Source of the DNA: Asparagopsis taxiformis
Lineage: Eukaryota > Rhodophyta > Florideophyceae > Bonnemaisoniales > Bonnemaisoniaceae
DNA length: 64,000 nt
Assembly (NCBI GenBank): GCA_030407315.1
Contig: JALQPE010000790.1
Coordinates: 1-64,000 of the forward strand
Reading direction: 5' to 3'
Both the position numbers and the translations under genes were made by a program. This document shows positions 33,967 through 45,179 of the stretch, one piece after another (positions within the stretch are counted from its first letter, which is position 1; every line of letters starts with the position of its first letter). Under the pieces are notes generated by a model. The model had not been told where the DNA came from, did not search any database, and worked only from the letters and a program-made list of their open reading frames with translations.

Positions 33967-34980
33967 TCTTCTCTTCAACTGCTATTGGTTCATTTCAATT
34001 CCTAACTTTTTTCCTTTATTGCTCATCTCCATAATTCATTTCGTACACAGATAGCAGTTCTGTAGAGTATAAAATGAAGCACTTTAGAGGAATAGTATTT
34101 CCATTCACAGCTCACTCAAAATAAATTTGCATTCTCCTTCCCCACCAGGAACGAGAAGTAATTCTGCTCGACAGGACCGAGCTTCCTAATTTACCATTGC
34201 CATCCATCCATCCTACCCTGACTATCTTAGAGTTTCTACGAGAATAACGGCTTCTCCTATGCGCCGAGAACCAGCATCCTACCCTACCCATTCAGATTCT
34301 TCCGTTGATAAATTCCCATCCTTTCCGCCCTTCACCCACTCTCCTTGATGGTAATAAACCAGTCAAATCTGTACTACAATCCACCTATACTACTGTTTGG
34401 CAACCATTAAACTGCAAGAAAAATCTATACAATATAATGGAAAGAACCTATTTGTATATATGGGTAGAATCTACTTCAGACTACGGAATTATTCCAGTCT
34501 ATCAAATGCTTGAAACCAATGTCGGGTCTGGTTGAAAAGAAGCAGGTAGGCTGGTTTCAACCAGCAGATGTGCTGGTGTTCAACCAGCACTAAATATGCC
34601 TACAACTAGCCTATTCTCTGGTCATATGCCATCATCAACACTGTACAGTGTATATATATATTGTATATATATATATATAATATAACGTTATATTGCACTT
34701 CATTGGCTGGTCTAAATACAGATCACCTCCTAGAATTAACCAGCACAGTATGCTGGATCATAACCACTGTCCGACTCACCGCCGTGGCCTGGTGCAAACC
34801 TGTACCCGAGGTCAAACCATCCAAACCACTGGTTTTCAGCCAGGCCACTCGTACTGTACAAGCACTGGAATTTCACCTGCAAATTTACGCAAAAATTAGA
34901 TGGGGCTTATCCAGAGATTGGGGATCGTTTTAAATAGCTGGCTTTTGGCATGGAAAATAGCTATTTTGCTCATGCTGTGG
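33967..34980 (-). repeat. Right arm of the fold-back element
   Basis: Inverted counterpart of 27970-29044. It includes the AACCAG motif cluster and ends CATGCTGTGG at 34980. An (AT)n-like tract at 34645-34690 is absent from the other arm. Confidence 0.8.
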
Positions 34981-35372
34981 AAAAGAGTTCTTGTTCTCTC
35001 TGGTGAAATTATCTATCTTCTGGTAGAGTCCCCTGTAGATTACAACCCATAGCCTCTTTGGAAAGAGTCCTGTGGACGGTCTCGATGATATGATTTGCGT
35101 CAGTTTCGAAATGGGCCAAGAGTTTACAATGATAGATGCCTCTGGACTCCATGTTTGAGGACACTAATCAGCTTCACCTTCAACTATGTTCAACATTTGT
35201 TTTTATATATGACTTGAAATTTGGTAGACCGAATCCCGATTGGTCCGTACCATCCGCGATCGAAGAGGTGAATCTGGACGGATATAGTGAAGCTTGTTCA
35301 CATTACTTTTTGTACTCCCGGCGTTCCCGTACTACCATCTCAATTTGGGTCTTTCGGCGCTCGAGGAGTGAA

Positions 35373-35398
35373 GCGGTACGATGCATGCATCGTACCGC
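35373..35398. repeat. 26-bp perfect palindrome
   Basis: GCGGTACGATGCATGCATCG and its completion read the same on both strands. It interrupts a coding-like stretch. Confidence 0.95.
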
Positions 35399-36740
35399 AA
35401 TGTGCAAATTTGTACCTATCGTTTCATCTGGTCTCGAATATACGTACACTTCGAGTATTTCGTGAATATCTGGATTCCTCTGACCTTGAAGTTGTCGCAA
35501 ACAAGTTTCCAAGTATTGTGGAGGTATCTCAAAGTTGGCGGTAAAAGGTTCGGATGCAAAATCTTGTACTGGTCGCAAAACATTTCATATGAAGCATTCT
35601 TTTGGGAAAGAGGTAAGAGCACCTCTTAATTACCTGAAATAATGTCCGCTATTCAGTCAGCAAGCCAATGAAGGAAGCAGATCACTGCATCTCTGAGTGG
35701 GGAGTCAGTAGTTCGTTTCATAGGTATAGAAAAAAAATGATCCGTTCTGGGCGTTTTTTCACAGGGCTTTGTAAGTGGCTCAAGACCTTGAAGGGAATTT
35801 CGAGGAACCGGGAGCATACACATTTCAAGAGTTGTAGAACTGATTTCCGTAGGGCTCCAGAATACTGTGCAGATACCTGCGGTGATCATCCCTGTTCCAT
35901 AACACCACCCTTCCAGCCTCGTTCCTGAGAAATATGGAACCCGTTCTCCGAAACCAACTATTTTACAACATGAAACTCTTCTTATATCTTTCCTCGAGAG
36001 GGCAAGCTTAACTTCACCCCTCTGTTGCACTTGGAGCTGTTCTGACGTTCTGGAAGGAACCTTGTTCTGCTTTCGTATGACTTCCGGTTTCGCAACCTCG
36101 CATACGGTCTGGGTGTAGATGTGAGAGATAGATCGAAGTTACTAGAAGTGACTCCTCTTCCGAGCATAACTTCATCGTGATCCTGCATGGATGCGTTCTG
36201 AAATTTGAAGATGATCCGCCGACTGACTCTGAAATACCGTTCCGTACTTCGAGTAGTAACTCATCTTGGCTTCTCAGAGGAGAGGGATGTTTTGATACAT
36301 ATTCTGAGGATAGATAGGTCATGATTGCTCCTGCGTTCCGCCGCAACTCATTTTGAATCCCGGTAGAAAGAACTTTTGGAGCCCTGTCGAACTGAATCAC
36401 AGTTTGGTTTACATGTAAAAAGAACCGACGTGGATTGAACGTGAAGATAATAAAGTTGTGAAAGAATGGTCTCTTGGGAACCTCAAGACTTTTCATTGCA
36501 AGCAGAATAGGGATGAGGAAAGGGACATGTAGATGGATAGAGCGATACGGTACCTTTCTTCTACGTACACCACTTCAGGATTCCCTCACGAATGCGGCAA
36601 TCACGACGGCAGAAGTTGGCCCATTACACTTTCTTTCACTGAATATTGTTACTCTATAGCAGTACCAAAACATAGATCATCATGGAATGGGGCCGTAGTG
36701 TGATGCGTAATTTAAACTTTATTCTTCCTAGGATGTGGTA

Positions 36741-36774
36741 TAGATAAAATATGAATTAATTCATATTTTATCTA
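36741..36774. repeat. 34-bp perfect palindrome
   Basis: TAGATAAAATATGAATT at 36741-36757 is followed directly by its reverse complement. Confidence 0.95.
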
Positions 36775-37329
36775 TTTCACATTATCTTATCTCTTTTCGG
36801 ACGACTGACGCCGTATGTGGTCATCATACCAGAACTTTGACAATGGTTTCTTCCGGTAGATATCCCTTACAAAGATTCCTTTGAACCCTTTCAAAGATTC
36901 TGGAGAAAATCCTAAACCACCATATTTGTATAGGTAGACAGTCGGCGGAACCTTCTCTTGGTTCGAAGCAGTAGCAGGACAATAGTTTTTGATTCTTTTC
37001 TTGAAAAATATTCCAGTGATATGCTATGAATAGTGGTTTGGAAACATTCTCCTCTAGTCCCTGAATTCATTAGTACTGCTTTGCCTAGAGAATTCTCCAA
37101 AAATTATAGTTCGACAGTGTCTTCCCCCTTTAATTACGCCCCTATTCTGTCCAAATGTGATTTATATATACGTTTTCCAACTTCCGGACTGAACGTCTCG
37201 CGGGAAATGTGTCTTTGTTTCTCCAAAATAATCTAAAAAGATACTTCATCGAAAGGTGTTGTATCTTCAGTGATATGGTCTGTCATTCTCTTTTTAGAGG
37301 TAGGACACGACCTCTACTCATCCCGATAC

Positions 37330-39314
37330 ATTATTTCTGAAATGGAACTAAGAAGTTCATGCGCAAGGCGGAAAAATTACCACTAAGTTCTATAACCACA
37401 AAGGAACGAGAAGTTTCCATGACCGCTATCTCAGTAGTAAGAGTTCCGGTATAAACATCGATAACAGAGCCGCTCTCTGGGTAGAATTTGTTGATTATCT
37501 CGGACAATAATTCCAATTTTCTTCTCTTCCGTGAGAACAAGTGATTTCGTTCCAGGGGTGAGTAGTTTGTCTCTTGGAACATTAATTCGGGACATAGCAG
37601 CGTATTTACGTTTCTCCTCGGTTGTTATGAGGTGACATTGACTTCGAAGTTTTAGTTTGGAACAATCTTTCCGACTTCCAGAACCCCATGCCACAATTCC
37701 AAACTCACATGCGTTCTGCGGGAATATTTCTCCGTAATGTGCTTGTACTGTGTCCATGTCTTTCTTGAACACAAAAGGGTATTCTAAACCATCGAAACAA
37801 ATATTTCGAAGCTCATCCTAGAAAGCCGAGAGGTTTCGGAACGATAAAAAAAGAACAACCCACCTCGCTTCAGAAACCTTCTCACAAACTGATATAGATC
37901 TTTAATTTCCTTATCACCAACCAAATTGTGGTGTGTGGTTCAGCGGAGAGATTTGGATTTGGGTGTTTGGTATGGAGGATCGGCCAAAACCATATCTTTG
38001 AGAGGATGATCATCTGTCCATATCTGTTTTTCAAAGTCCTTCCACATGATCTGATGGTAAGCTATTCTTATTTCCTTCGTTTCGAATGGAGGTCCAAACA
38101 TTTTCAGTTCATACTGGGTGCACCAGAAGTGCTCTCCTTAGTTTTTGGAGTTCTGCCAAGAGTACATTTTTTGCTTCCTCTTGTGGCTCAACGGAGACTT
38201 CAATTGAAGTCATTAATCTCATCAATTTCAATTGATGAGATTCATCTCATTCTGTACAGATGAACTTGTTATTTGACTGATTTTTGGAATCGAAAGAGCA
38301 TCTCCTCGGAATACTTCGTTCCGGGGGACAAAACTATAGTCTTTTCGTTCTTCCGATGTTTTCGACTTCTATTGGGAAACTCTGCCCTCGATATCATGTT
38401 CAAATCCAGTTTCGTTTCCTATTTTGAAACCAGAAGTTTGCTCTGGACTGGATTCTTTCTGGCAGTTTTCTCGAAACTTCCTCTCCTTCATTGTAGCTGT
38501 TTGAGGAAAAAAGCTCCTATACTGTTTCATGAGAGGATATAGGATGCTATGATCATTACCCAAATTTTCTGCTACATCCGAGTCGAACTTTCATGACTGC
38601 AGCAATTTTTACTTCGTCCCCTGCATCCCTTAGGGTCAAACTTCCCCTTCAAGAAAAAACCCAAATTTTCATGTTCCTTCCATCGCTAGCGAGACGTTTT
38701 TGTATTGCTGGATGGTTTCTTTGTACGAAAAAGACTTGAATATGTTCAGTTCGGAGATTTCTCGAAGCCTGTACAAGGTATGCACTTGAATCCCCTCCGC
38801 ATTATCACCAGAAGCGTTCATGAACTTCGAGGCTGATGTGAGAGAGTTTATATTCACCAACTTTCGATAGACCCTACAGTCCACCGTTGACATCATGGTG
38901 TTGTTTCCATTTTTTCGAGTGTTGGAGAAACCATAATTTGCTCATGCTAGATCGGGTTGTTCCGAATTCATAATAGCTCCGATTTCTGGGACCACGCGGG
39001 AAGTCTCAGTTTGGCTGCAGCAGTCTGTCTGATTGTTTTCAATCAATATTAGAATAACTTTTATACGCCGCAGCTACCTGTTTTGCTGTAAGGCTCTTGG
39101 AGGTCATCCTTCGCATCCTACGCGCTTATTCATCCATTCCGCATATGGTGTCATAGAATATTGTTTGGACATAAATAGATTCGTAATGCTTTCGGTTCTG
39201 GTGTCTGCTGAGCTGATTGTGAACTTGAACGGAATGTCCTCCCTTGAGAATTATGACTTGCGACAAGAAAGACTCCCAGCTCGCTGGGTCTTCATTCACA
39301 AGTTTTTTTATCAT
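37330..39314 (-). pseudogene. Second broken beta-group DNA methyltransferase gene
   Basis: Reading the minus strand, coding-like pieces follow each other: 39314-39126, 38896-38669, about 38170-38080 (VEPQEEAKNVLLAELQKLRR) and then MFGPPFETKEIRIAYHQIMW leading to ADPPYQ (DPPY at 37970-37981). Next come DKEIKDLYQFVRRFLKRGG, a middle region (37772-37500, VPRDKLLTPGTKSL) and a C-terminal motif I block, SVIDVYTGTLTTEIA then FVVIEL (37470-37400). DPPY before the FxGxG-like block again gives the beta-group order. At least four frame changes and stops are present, one at a 13-bp hairpin. No clear SET domain follows. It differs too much from the copy at 1-2040 to be a recent duplicate. Confidence 0.6.
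38199..38242. repeat. Hairpin pair inside the methyltransferase pseudogene
   Basis: CTTCAATTGAAG near 38199 is a palindrome. AATCTCATCAATT (38215-38227) pairs perfectly with 38230-38242. Confidence 0.85.
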
Positions 39315-39329
39315 TGTAAGCCTGTTTTT

Positions 39330-40152
39330 AGGACTAGCCGGGATGGCAGTCGCTAAGGGGAGTCCTAAAATAGCTTGCCGGTTTGTGGCGAGGTGAACAG
39401 GATCGCTCTGGTGAGCTTGCGTTTCAGGCGTCGCCCGGTCGCGGTGGCGGCCTGGTAGTACAACGGAGGAACGCGCAGGGATCTACCGCAACACGGGACT
39501 CGCGGGCAGGCCCAAGCAGTGATCTCAGGGTGAGGTCACCTAGTACACTCGAGCAAAACGCGATCCACGAAGGGGTCGTAAATCCCTGGCCTAATGGCGT
39601 GCGGTGTAACGCGCGGTATCGCGGTGCGGCGCAGTTCGACGGTCGGTAAACGTGGCGCGCGCGCACGTACGTCGGCAATCATGAGCAATCTGAACGCAAC
39701 AACGTAACGCAGTCAGTCCTCGCGACGCGCTAGACACTTAGCTCCTAGCTGCGAAAGTGTTGACTGTTTATCGGTAGGGTGCGACCGCACCCTACCAATA
39801 AACTGCCACGAGGCAGTGCGACCATTAATATATAACTACTCAGGAAAGGTTTTCCTTGCGCTACCGGCGGCGGCTGCACGCTCACCCGCGAAAGGGAAAT
39901 ATTTGGAAAAAAGATTTTCGTCATAAAAACCCAAAAAAGGGAAATAAAGGAAAATTCGAAGAAATGGTTACACGTGGCGCCGAGCTCGCAGTCGCACGTT
40001 CACACACAGACACAGACGTGCCGTGATACGTGACACTTAATCGTAACGCCACGCGTACGCTCGCTTACTAACAAACTAACGCGTATGAAAGCAGATTCAA
40101 CTCGATGCAATCACTGCGAACGCGCGCGCGTCGTCGAAATGAATTGCGCCGC
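39330..40152 (+). mobile_element. LTR fragment related to 14090-14881 (inverted)
   Basis: It runs collinear with the reverse complement of 14090-14881 from TAGGACTAGCCGGGATGG to GAATTGCGCCGCA. Shared blocks include a GTTTATCGGTA part, CTAACTACTCAGG-like sequence and an A-rich CCCAAAAAAGGGAAATA part. It has no adjacent gag. A new hairpin at 39766-39800 is absent from the other copy. Confidence 0.75.
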
Positions 40153-40790
40153 ACTGTGCATTCCATCAACAACACCATACCAAACGGAATGCAATTCTAA
40201 ACTTAATTCCGCCTCCTGGTCAGAAAATATAGTTCATTATTAGAGCCCTGTAGTACAGGGCTCTAATAACTAACTCAAATCTATAGTAGTGATTTGAAGA
40301 AGTCAAATATGTGTCGCTTCATAGACCCTATCAGTTCGACAGCTATGGTGTTATCGGAACCTGAAACGAGACCGTTAACTCCACTTCTCCAAAGAGGAAG
40401 CTTAATTCAGCCCTCTATCAGAATGTGTGTGGGAGTTGATCTTGATAAGGGGTTTCCCTGATGAGAATAGCATTCCAAGCGATCTAGCTACAATCTAACA
40501 GGACAGCTTAGGCTCAATTTCATCGAATGAGGACATTCAGGGATTAAGGAAGGTGGAGTAAGTCGGTATTTGTTATCACTTTGGCAAACATCCAACATAT
40601 CCAGAACAATCATATTCATGTTCTTGATGAATCTTCAGAAAGAAAAAGGTAGATACTTTCACAAAGGCTCTCATAGGAAACACGATTTTCAAACATCGCC
40701 CAATGCTGTCGGTGATACCAGATGAACCGTGAGGAACGCGTGTCAGAGAAAATAATAATATTTCGGTGCATTTCTGATTCCAGGGGAATG
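40153..40790. other. No recognisable gene; one perfect hairpin
   Basis: TTATTAGAGCCCTGTA (40237-40252) pairs perfectly with 40254-40269 across one base. Otherwise AT-rich without a supported frame. Confidence 0.6.
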
Positions 40791-42013
40791 AGGGAAACGT
40801 GAATATGCAGGAAGCTCCAGTTCACGTTGCGAGTAGCAGTGCACAGTATGTAATAAAAAATTAAGTGTTGCCCAATACTTCACGAGAATTCGGACCGTAT
40901 TTTGAATGTTAGCATACTGATCAACCAGCGCTTTCAGGTCGACGTATAGAATGTTGGCACCGTTTGTAAACTCTAAATATCTTTTAGCAGGCACGCTGCA
41001 TTACACTTTAAATGGTAGTGGAATGCAGCATGTGGACTCGATTCCTTCAGTAATACCGTCGCGCAGCGCCGTAAGCGACCTCTGGAAGCCTATAATATTG
41101 GGGTGGTACGACTGCATTGGCTCTCCATGTTCACTGTGCTCTTCTTATAACCCTCTCTGCTCCATTGATTTGCGCAATCGAACCGAATTTGATAAACGAT
41201 TATGCTGTATACACGTAAAATGTTCCCAAATGGTGATCTAACAGGCTTTGAAACTGCCACAGTCGTTAAAAGAAAGGATGAAATATTTCATCGGTTCAAG
41301 AATGCTGCTTGGCGCGCGCGGGTTTTTAGAGCGATCAGGGACGAGGGGATGCACTATGAGGAATGTAATGTTCTTTCAATTAATTGTTTCAATTTCCATT
41401 TTTGTTTATTGAAGTTTTCCACTAACTACGTGTTCAGATGAAATTCCAGGTGTAAGCCTGAACACGAAGTCAACCCCATCCCAAGGGTTTGGCATACGTT
41501 TGAAAAAGCGTGCAATCATGCCGGCGGACGATAAGGTAGATTTTCATGTTCTTTCAGAAGAATGGTACTATTCCTGGCTCCATCTGTGCCTACAATCAGT
41601 GTGTCAAGACGAACATTCTGCTGCTGAATACGTTTCATTGACTGTATTGCTGCCCAAGTTTGATTGTAGGGAGAATATGGAGAGCCAATGCAGTCGTACC
41701 ACCCCAAGATTATAGGCTTCCAGAGGTCGCTTACGGCGCTGCGCGACGGTATTACTGAAGGAATCGAGTCCACATGCTGCATTCCACTACCATTTAAAGT
41801 GTAATGCAGCGTGCCTGCTAAAAGATATTTAGAGTTTACAAACGGTGCCAACATTCTATACGTCGACCTGAAAGCGCTGGTTGATCAGTATGCTATCATT
41901 CAAAATACGGTCCGAATTCTCGTGAAGTATTGGGCAACACTTAATTTTTTATTACATACTGTGCACTGCTACTCGCAACGTGAACTGGAGCTTCCTGCAT
42001 ATTTCGCGTTTCC
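40790..42013. repeat. Inverted repeat with 340-bp arms
   Basis: 40790-41129 and 41679-42013 are nearly identical inverted copies, separated by about 550 bp. The arms share an open peptide on the outward strand (AKRYLEFTNGANILYVDLKA). On the minus strand 41854-41516 a 112-codon frame extends beyond the arm (TLIVGTDGARN) and may be the original coding direction. The near identity points to a recent event. Confidence 0.9.
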
Positions 42014-42752
42014 CGCATGCCCCAATGTTCCAAAACTCTACATACCATCGGTTTTTGGATGCTGACACTTTCCCTCTGTCATGTGGTTGGGTATCGAGAT
42101 ATCCCATTTCTATATCGTATTAGTGACTAAAACGCATACGAAACATCCCCCGTCTGCTCTATAACTTCTTTCTTTTCCACAACTGTAGTTTCGTTCGTGC
42201 TATATATCTAAACCTAGATAACGACATCAAAGTAGACTTGGGCAGTAAAGTGGTACTGTAAGGGATCAGCCCCCTAGAATATATAGTAAGCATTAGATTC
42301 ATATTCTTACAGCGCCATACCGGACTCACCAACAAAATATTGACATTCCGCCGAGACCAAAGATCCTAATGGCAAGGAGAACTTACAGCAACTACACTTA
42401 CGAGGCTACTTACAGCTTTTCGTACGCCCTATAACACCTAGAAGACAATTGAACAGGCTACTCACATGTTATGATACTCGTACAACGCCTTTCAGGTTAC
42501 TGCCAGGGTTATTTTCACGATTTCATAGATTTTTCAGCAACTTTTGCCACACTTTCAGGTTCACTTAAACACAGAGGCCAGTATGACAGGTTAATTACAA
42601 CTGTAACTGCCGGAAACCTCTTTTCCAATGAAATTTCAACTGTAAGCTCATAAGTAAGAAATGTAAGCTCTCACTGTAAGCCGTCCTGCGGGGTTAGGTC
42701 ATGCCCGGCTACAGGTCTCGACGTGTCAGGGGTTTCTGCCATCCCATTACAC
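42014..42752. other. No recognisable gene
   Basis: AT-rich sequence; only short frames, none with a motif. Confidence 0.5.
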
Positions 42753-43099
42753 CTGTGACATTGTTGGAATTCTACACGTGGAGCATTGCTGGACCTCTAC
42801 ACGTGGCCCTCCGTGTCACACTCTCCTCTTGACCATTTCCAGAACCGCCACCATCCACAGTATCTCCCGTTCTCCTCTCCTATTGGTTGATCTTCCGCTA
42901 GCCGCTCCTCGTAGTAGCCCTTAATTTTACCCCTCCTAGAGCTACATTCTAGTCTAGATAAACTACCCTCCGCTCTCCACCTCAGGGGTTAGGAGGTCAC
43001 CTTCGACTGGAACATCTCCTCTCCCAAGTTGTACGTTAACCCCCTCAAGTAAACCGCTCCGATTATCACCTTCTTCCAGCTTGAATTCCAAAACTGTGA
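42753..43099. mobile_element. Small element or solo LTR with flanking CTGTGA repeats
   Basis: CTGTGA occurs at 42753-42758 and 43094-43099. Inside, TTGTTGGAATTC at the left mirrors GAATTCCAAAA at the right. The internal 330 bp hold a CCAAT box and pyrimidine-rich blocks. TGTTGG starts are common in Ty1/copia LTRs, so a solo LTR is possible, but the right end lacks a clean CA. Confidence 0.35.
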
Positions 43100-43105
43100 A
43101 TAGCC

Positions 43106-43597
43106 CTATGCAGACTCCTGCCAGAGGGGTTGCTTTTGTAAGTAAGGCTCTACGGGTTTTTCAAGTCTTTCTAGAGAACAGCGAATAAGAAGCCGCCAAA
43201 TTGGAGGTTGAGATGATCTGATTGGCCGAGAAGCTGACGGTAGACCTGTGCATGGTACTATGAAAGTCCGATATTTTCGTTTCGACCTTATCATGGACCG
43301 AAGCGGAGCTTCATTACGATTGCTTTGACTGATTGGACAGATTACTCCCAGTTGGAAGAATTCCAGAAAGGGCTGCGGGAACTGATGTAAACCACTTCCT
43401 GTGCTCAATGAAGTCCGATTGAATAAACCGAAGTGTCCTTTGATGAAATTTGACTGGACCTTCTGCAGCCAAGCACCGTACCGGGACCGAAGCCATGTAG
43501 CACAGACTTGAATGTAGCCAATAAACAATGGTTTCGATATGAACAGAACGTACTTTCGGAACCAAAATATGAAAATTATGGGATTTTGGTTGACCAA
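43106..43597 (-). other. Open frame of 163 codons, unrecognised
   Basis: The frame has a hydrophobic start and a Ser/Pro-rich end, without a motif I recognise. It could be a chance frame. Confidence 0.2.
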
Positions 43598-43976
43598 GAG
43601 GTTGATTAAACTGTAGCCAATGAGGAGAAAATAATGACAGATTGGGATTACATTAAAAGTTCCCCGTAAGTTTCAGCGTTGCTCAAATCCGTTGTTTGAC
43701 AGTCTGTCACTGCCTATTTCGTCGGTTGTAGCGACAGCCTGTTGCGAATTACAATACAGCAGAAATTGAAGTATCGCAGGCCGTTGACCCCCTTTTGGTG
43801 GCAGATGATGATATTGAGGAGAATGGGAACTTCGCGATGCGTAAAAGGAGTCTCAGACCCTTCAGCGTGACACTGAAGCTCTCACCAAGTCACAATCTAA
43901 GCGAGAAGCTGATATAACACCATTGTCAATTAGCATTCAGAAGTCGAACGAACAGGTTGAATTGGGCAGTTGTCAA

Positions 43977-45170
43977 TAGCAGAGATTGCAAGAAGACATC
44001 AACGTTTCCGTACAAGACCTCTCCAGGGCTAGTGCATATTTGAAGAAGGCGGAGCAAGACGTAGGTTCTCTGTCAGATGCTATCGTCGCGAATGAACGCA
44101 ACATAGAGCAACTGATATCTTGGCTTCCGGAGAAGACCGAGAAGCCAATTCCTGAGAAAGAAGAGAATAAAATTGAAGAGCTACAATCTTCTGTTGAGAC
44201 TATTGATAGCATTATTAGAGACTTGGAAGTTCGCCGTTTTGATTCCGCCAACGAGTCATCCCGAATTCAATCACGAAGTTTTGAGTATTCCAATCAAGTC
44301 TCATCTCTGACAGCAGACCTAGCACAAGTGAATCAGCACGCGACGAAGGTATTGCTCCTTTCAGAATTGACCGCAATTCTGGATGAGAAAAGACCAGCTT
44401 TTCTTCTCTCAAGACCCAAACCAAGGAGATGGAAGCCAACTTGTCAGTAGCTGAAACAGAAAATTCGTCCTTCAAGGAGCTTGAAGCTGAGCTTGTACAG
44501 ACTGCAGACTACTTCTCGTCCCATCAAGGAGAAGGAGCTAGCGAAGGCAGAAATCGAGCGGCTGGAATCTGAAAAGGAATCCAGAAGTCGGTCACTGGAA
44601 GAACTACAAAGCCCAGTGTCTGCATTGGAGTCTGAGAAGAAGTAATTGGAACCGGATAAATCACACCTCACTTCTGACCTCGAGAAATCAACTGGTGAAG
44701 TGGAAAATTACCTCGTTCCCTTGAACAATCTGTAGGCCGTGCAGTGTAAATTGAAGCCGAGAATCGCAATACAAAGGGCGCGCTTCCAAGAGTTGACAGT
44801 GTTCGAAAGAATCGTGAAGCAGAAATTACCGATTATCTGCCGAGGATATCTGAACTTGAGAATTAGACTGCAGAAAAAGATGAGTCCTGCGACAACCTTA
44901 AGAACTTGAAACTGCTACCGCTGCAGCCAAAGAATTATGTGCATCAATTTAATCGCAGTCTAAACAACCTGAGGAGCTCGAAACTCAACGAGAGGTTGTG
45001 GCAAGAGGTAGAGATGATGCGAGGAATGCCTTGACCGGTATCCGGAATACATTGTCAGAAGAACTTGAACAGCGGAAAACAGTAGAGACACGAGTAGAGT
45101 CTTTGGAGAGTGACCTATCTGAATTGCAGTCTCAGCTCACTACACTAGGAGGGCATGAAGGATCTAGAAC
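43977..45170 (+). pseudogene. Decayed long coiled-coil protein
   Basis: The clearest segment, 43986-44450, is almost all Glu/Ser/Leu/Lys heptads (for example NKIEELQSSVETIDSIIRD). Similar text continues in other frames: ELEAELVQTADYF near 44475, and LEQRKTVETRVESLESDLSEL at 45070-45140. Together they would form a coiled coil of roughly 400 residues, as in myosin-tail, SMC or Golgin-like proteins; the class cannot be told. Many stops and frame changes show it is dead. Confidence 0.55.
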
Positions 45171-45179
45171 AGTAAAAAG

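Larger units (their letters stand above)
35000..37330. other. Decayed coding fragments and palindromes, no intact gene
   Basis: Protein-like pieces occur on plus (about 35215-35540, FGRPNPDWSVPSAIEE, then YLDSSDLEVVANKF) and minus (about 36930-36800, GGLGFSPESLKGF). They do not join into a recognisable protein. Confidence 0.4.

Noticed and set aside
36800..37110. SET domain after the second methyltransferase
   Set aside because: Fragments such as GKAVLMNSGTRGE are only faintly SET-like and no FINDPR or GxELxxxYG block is found.
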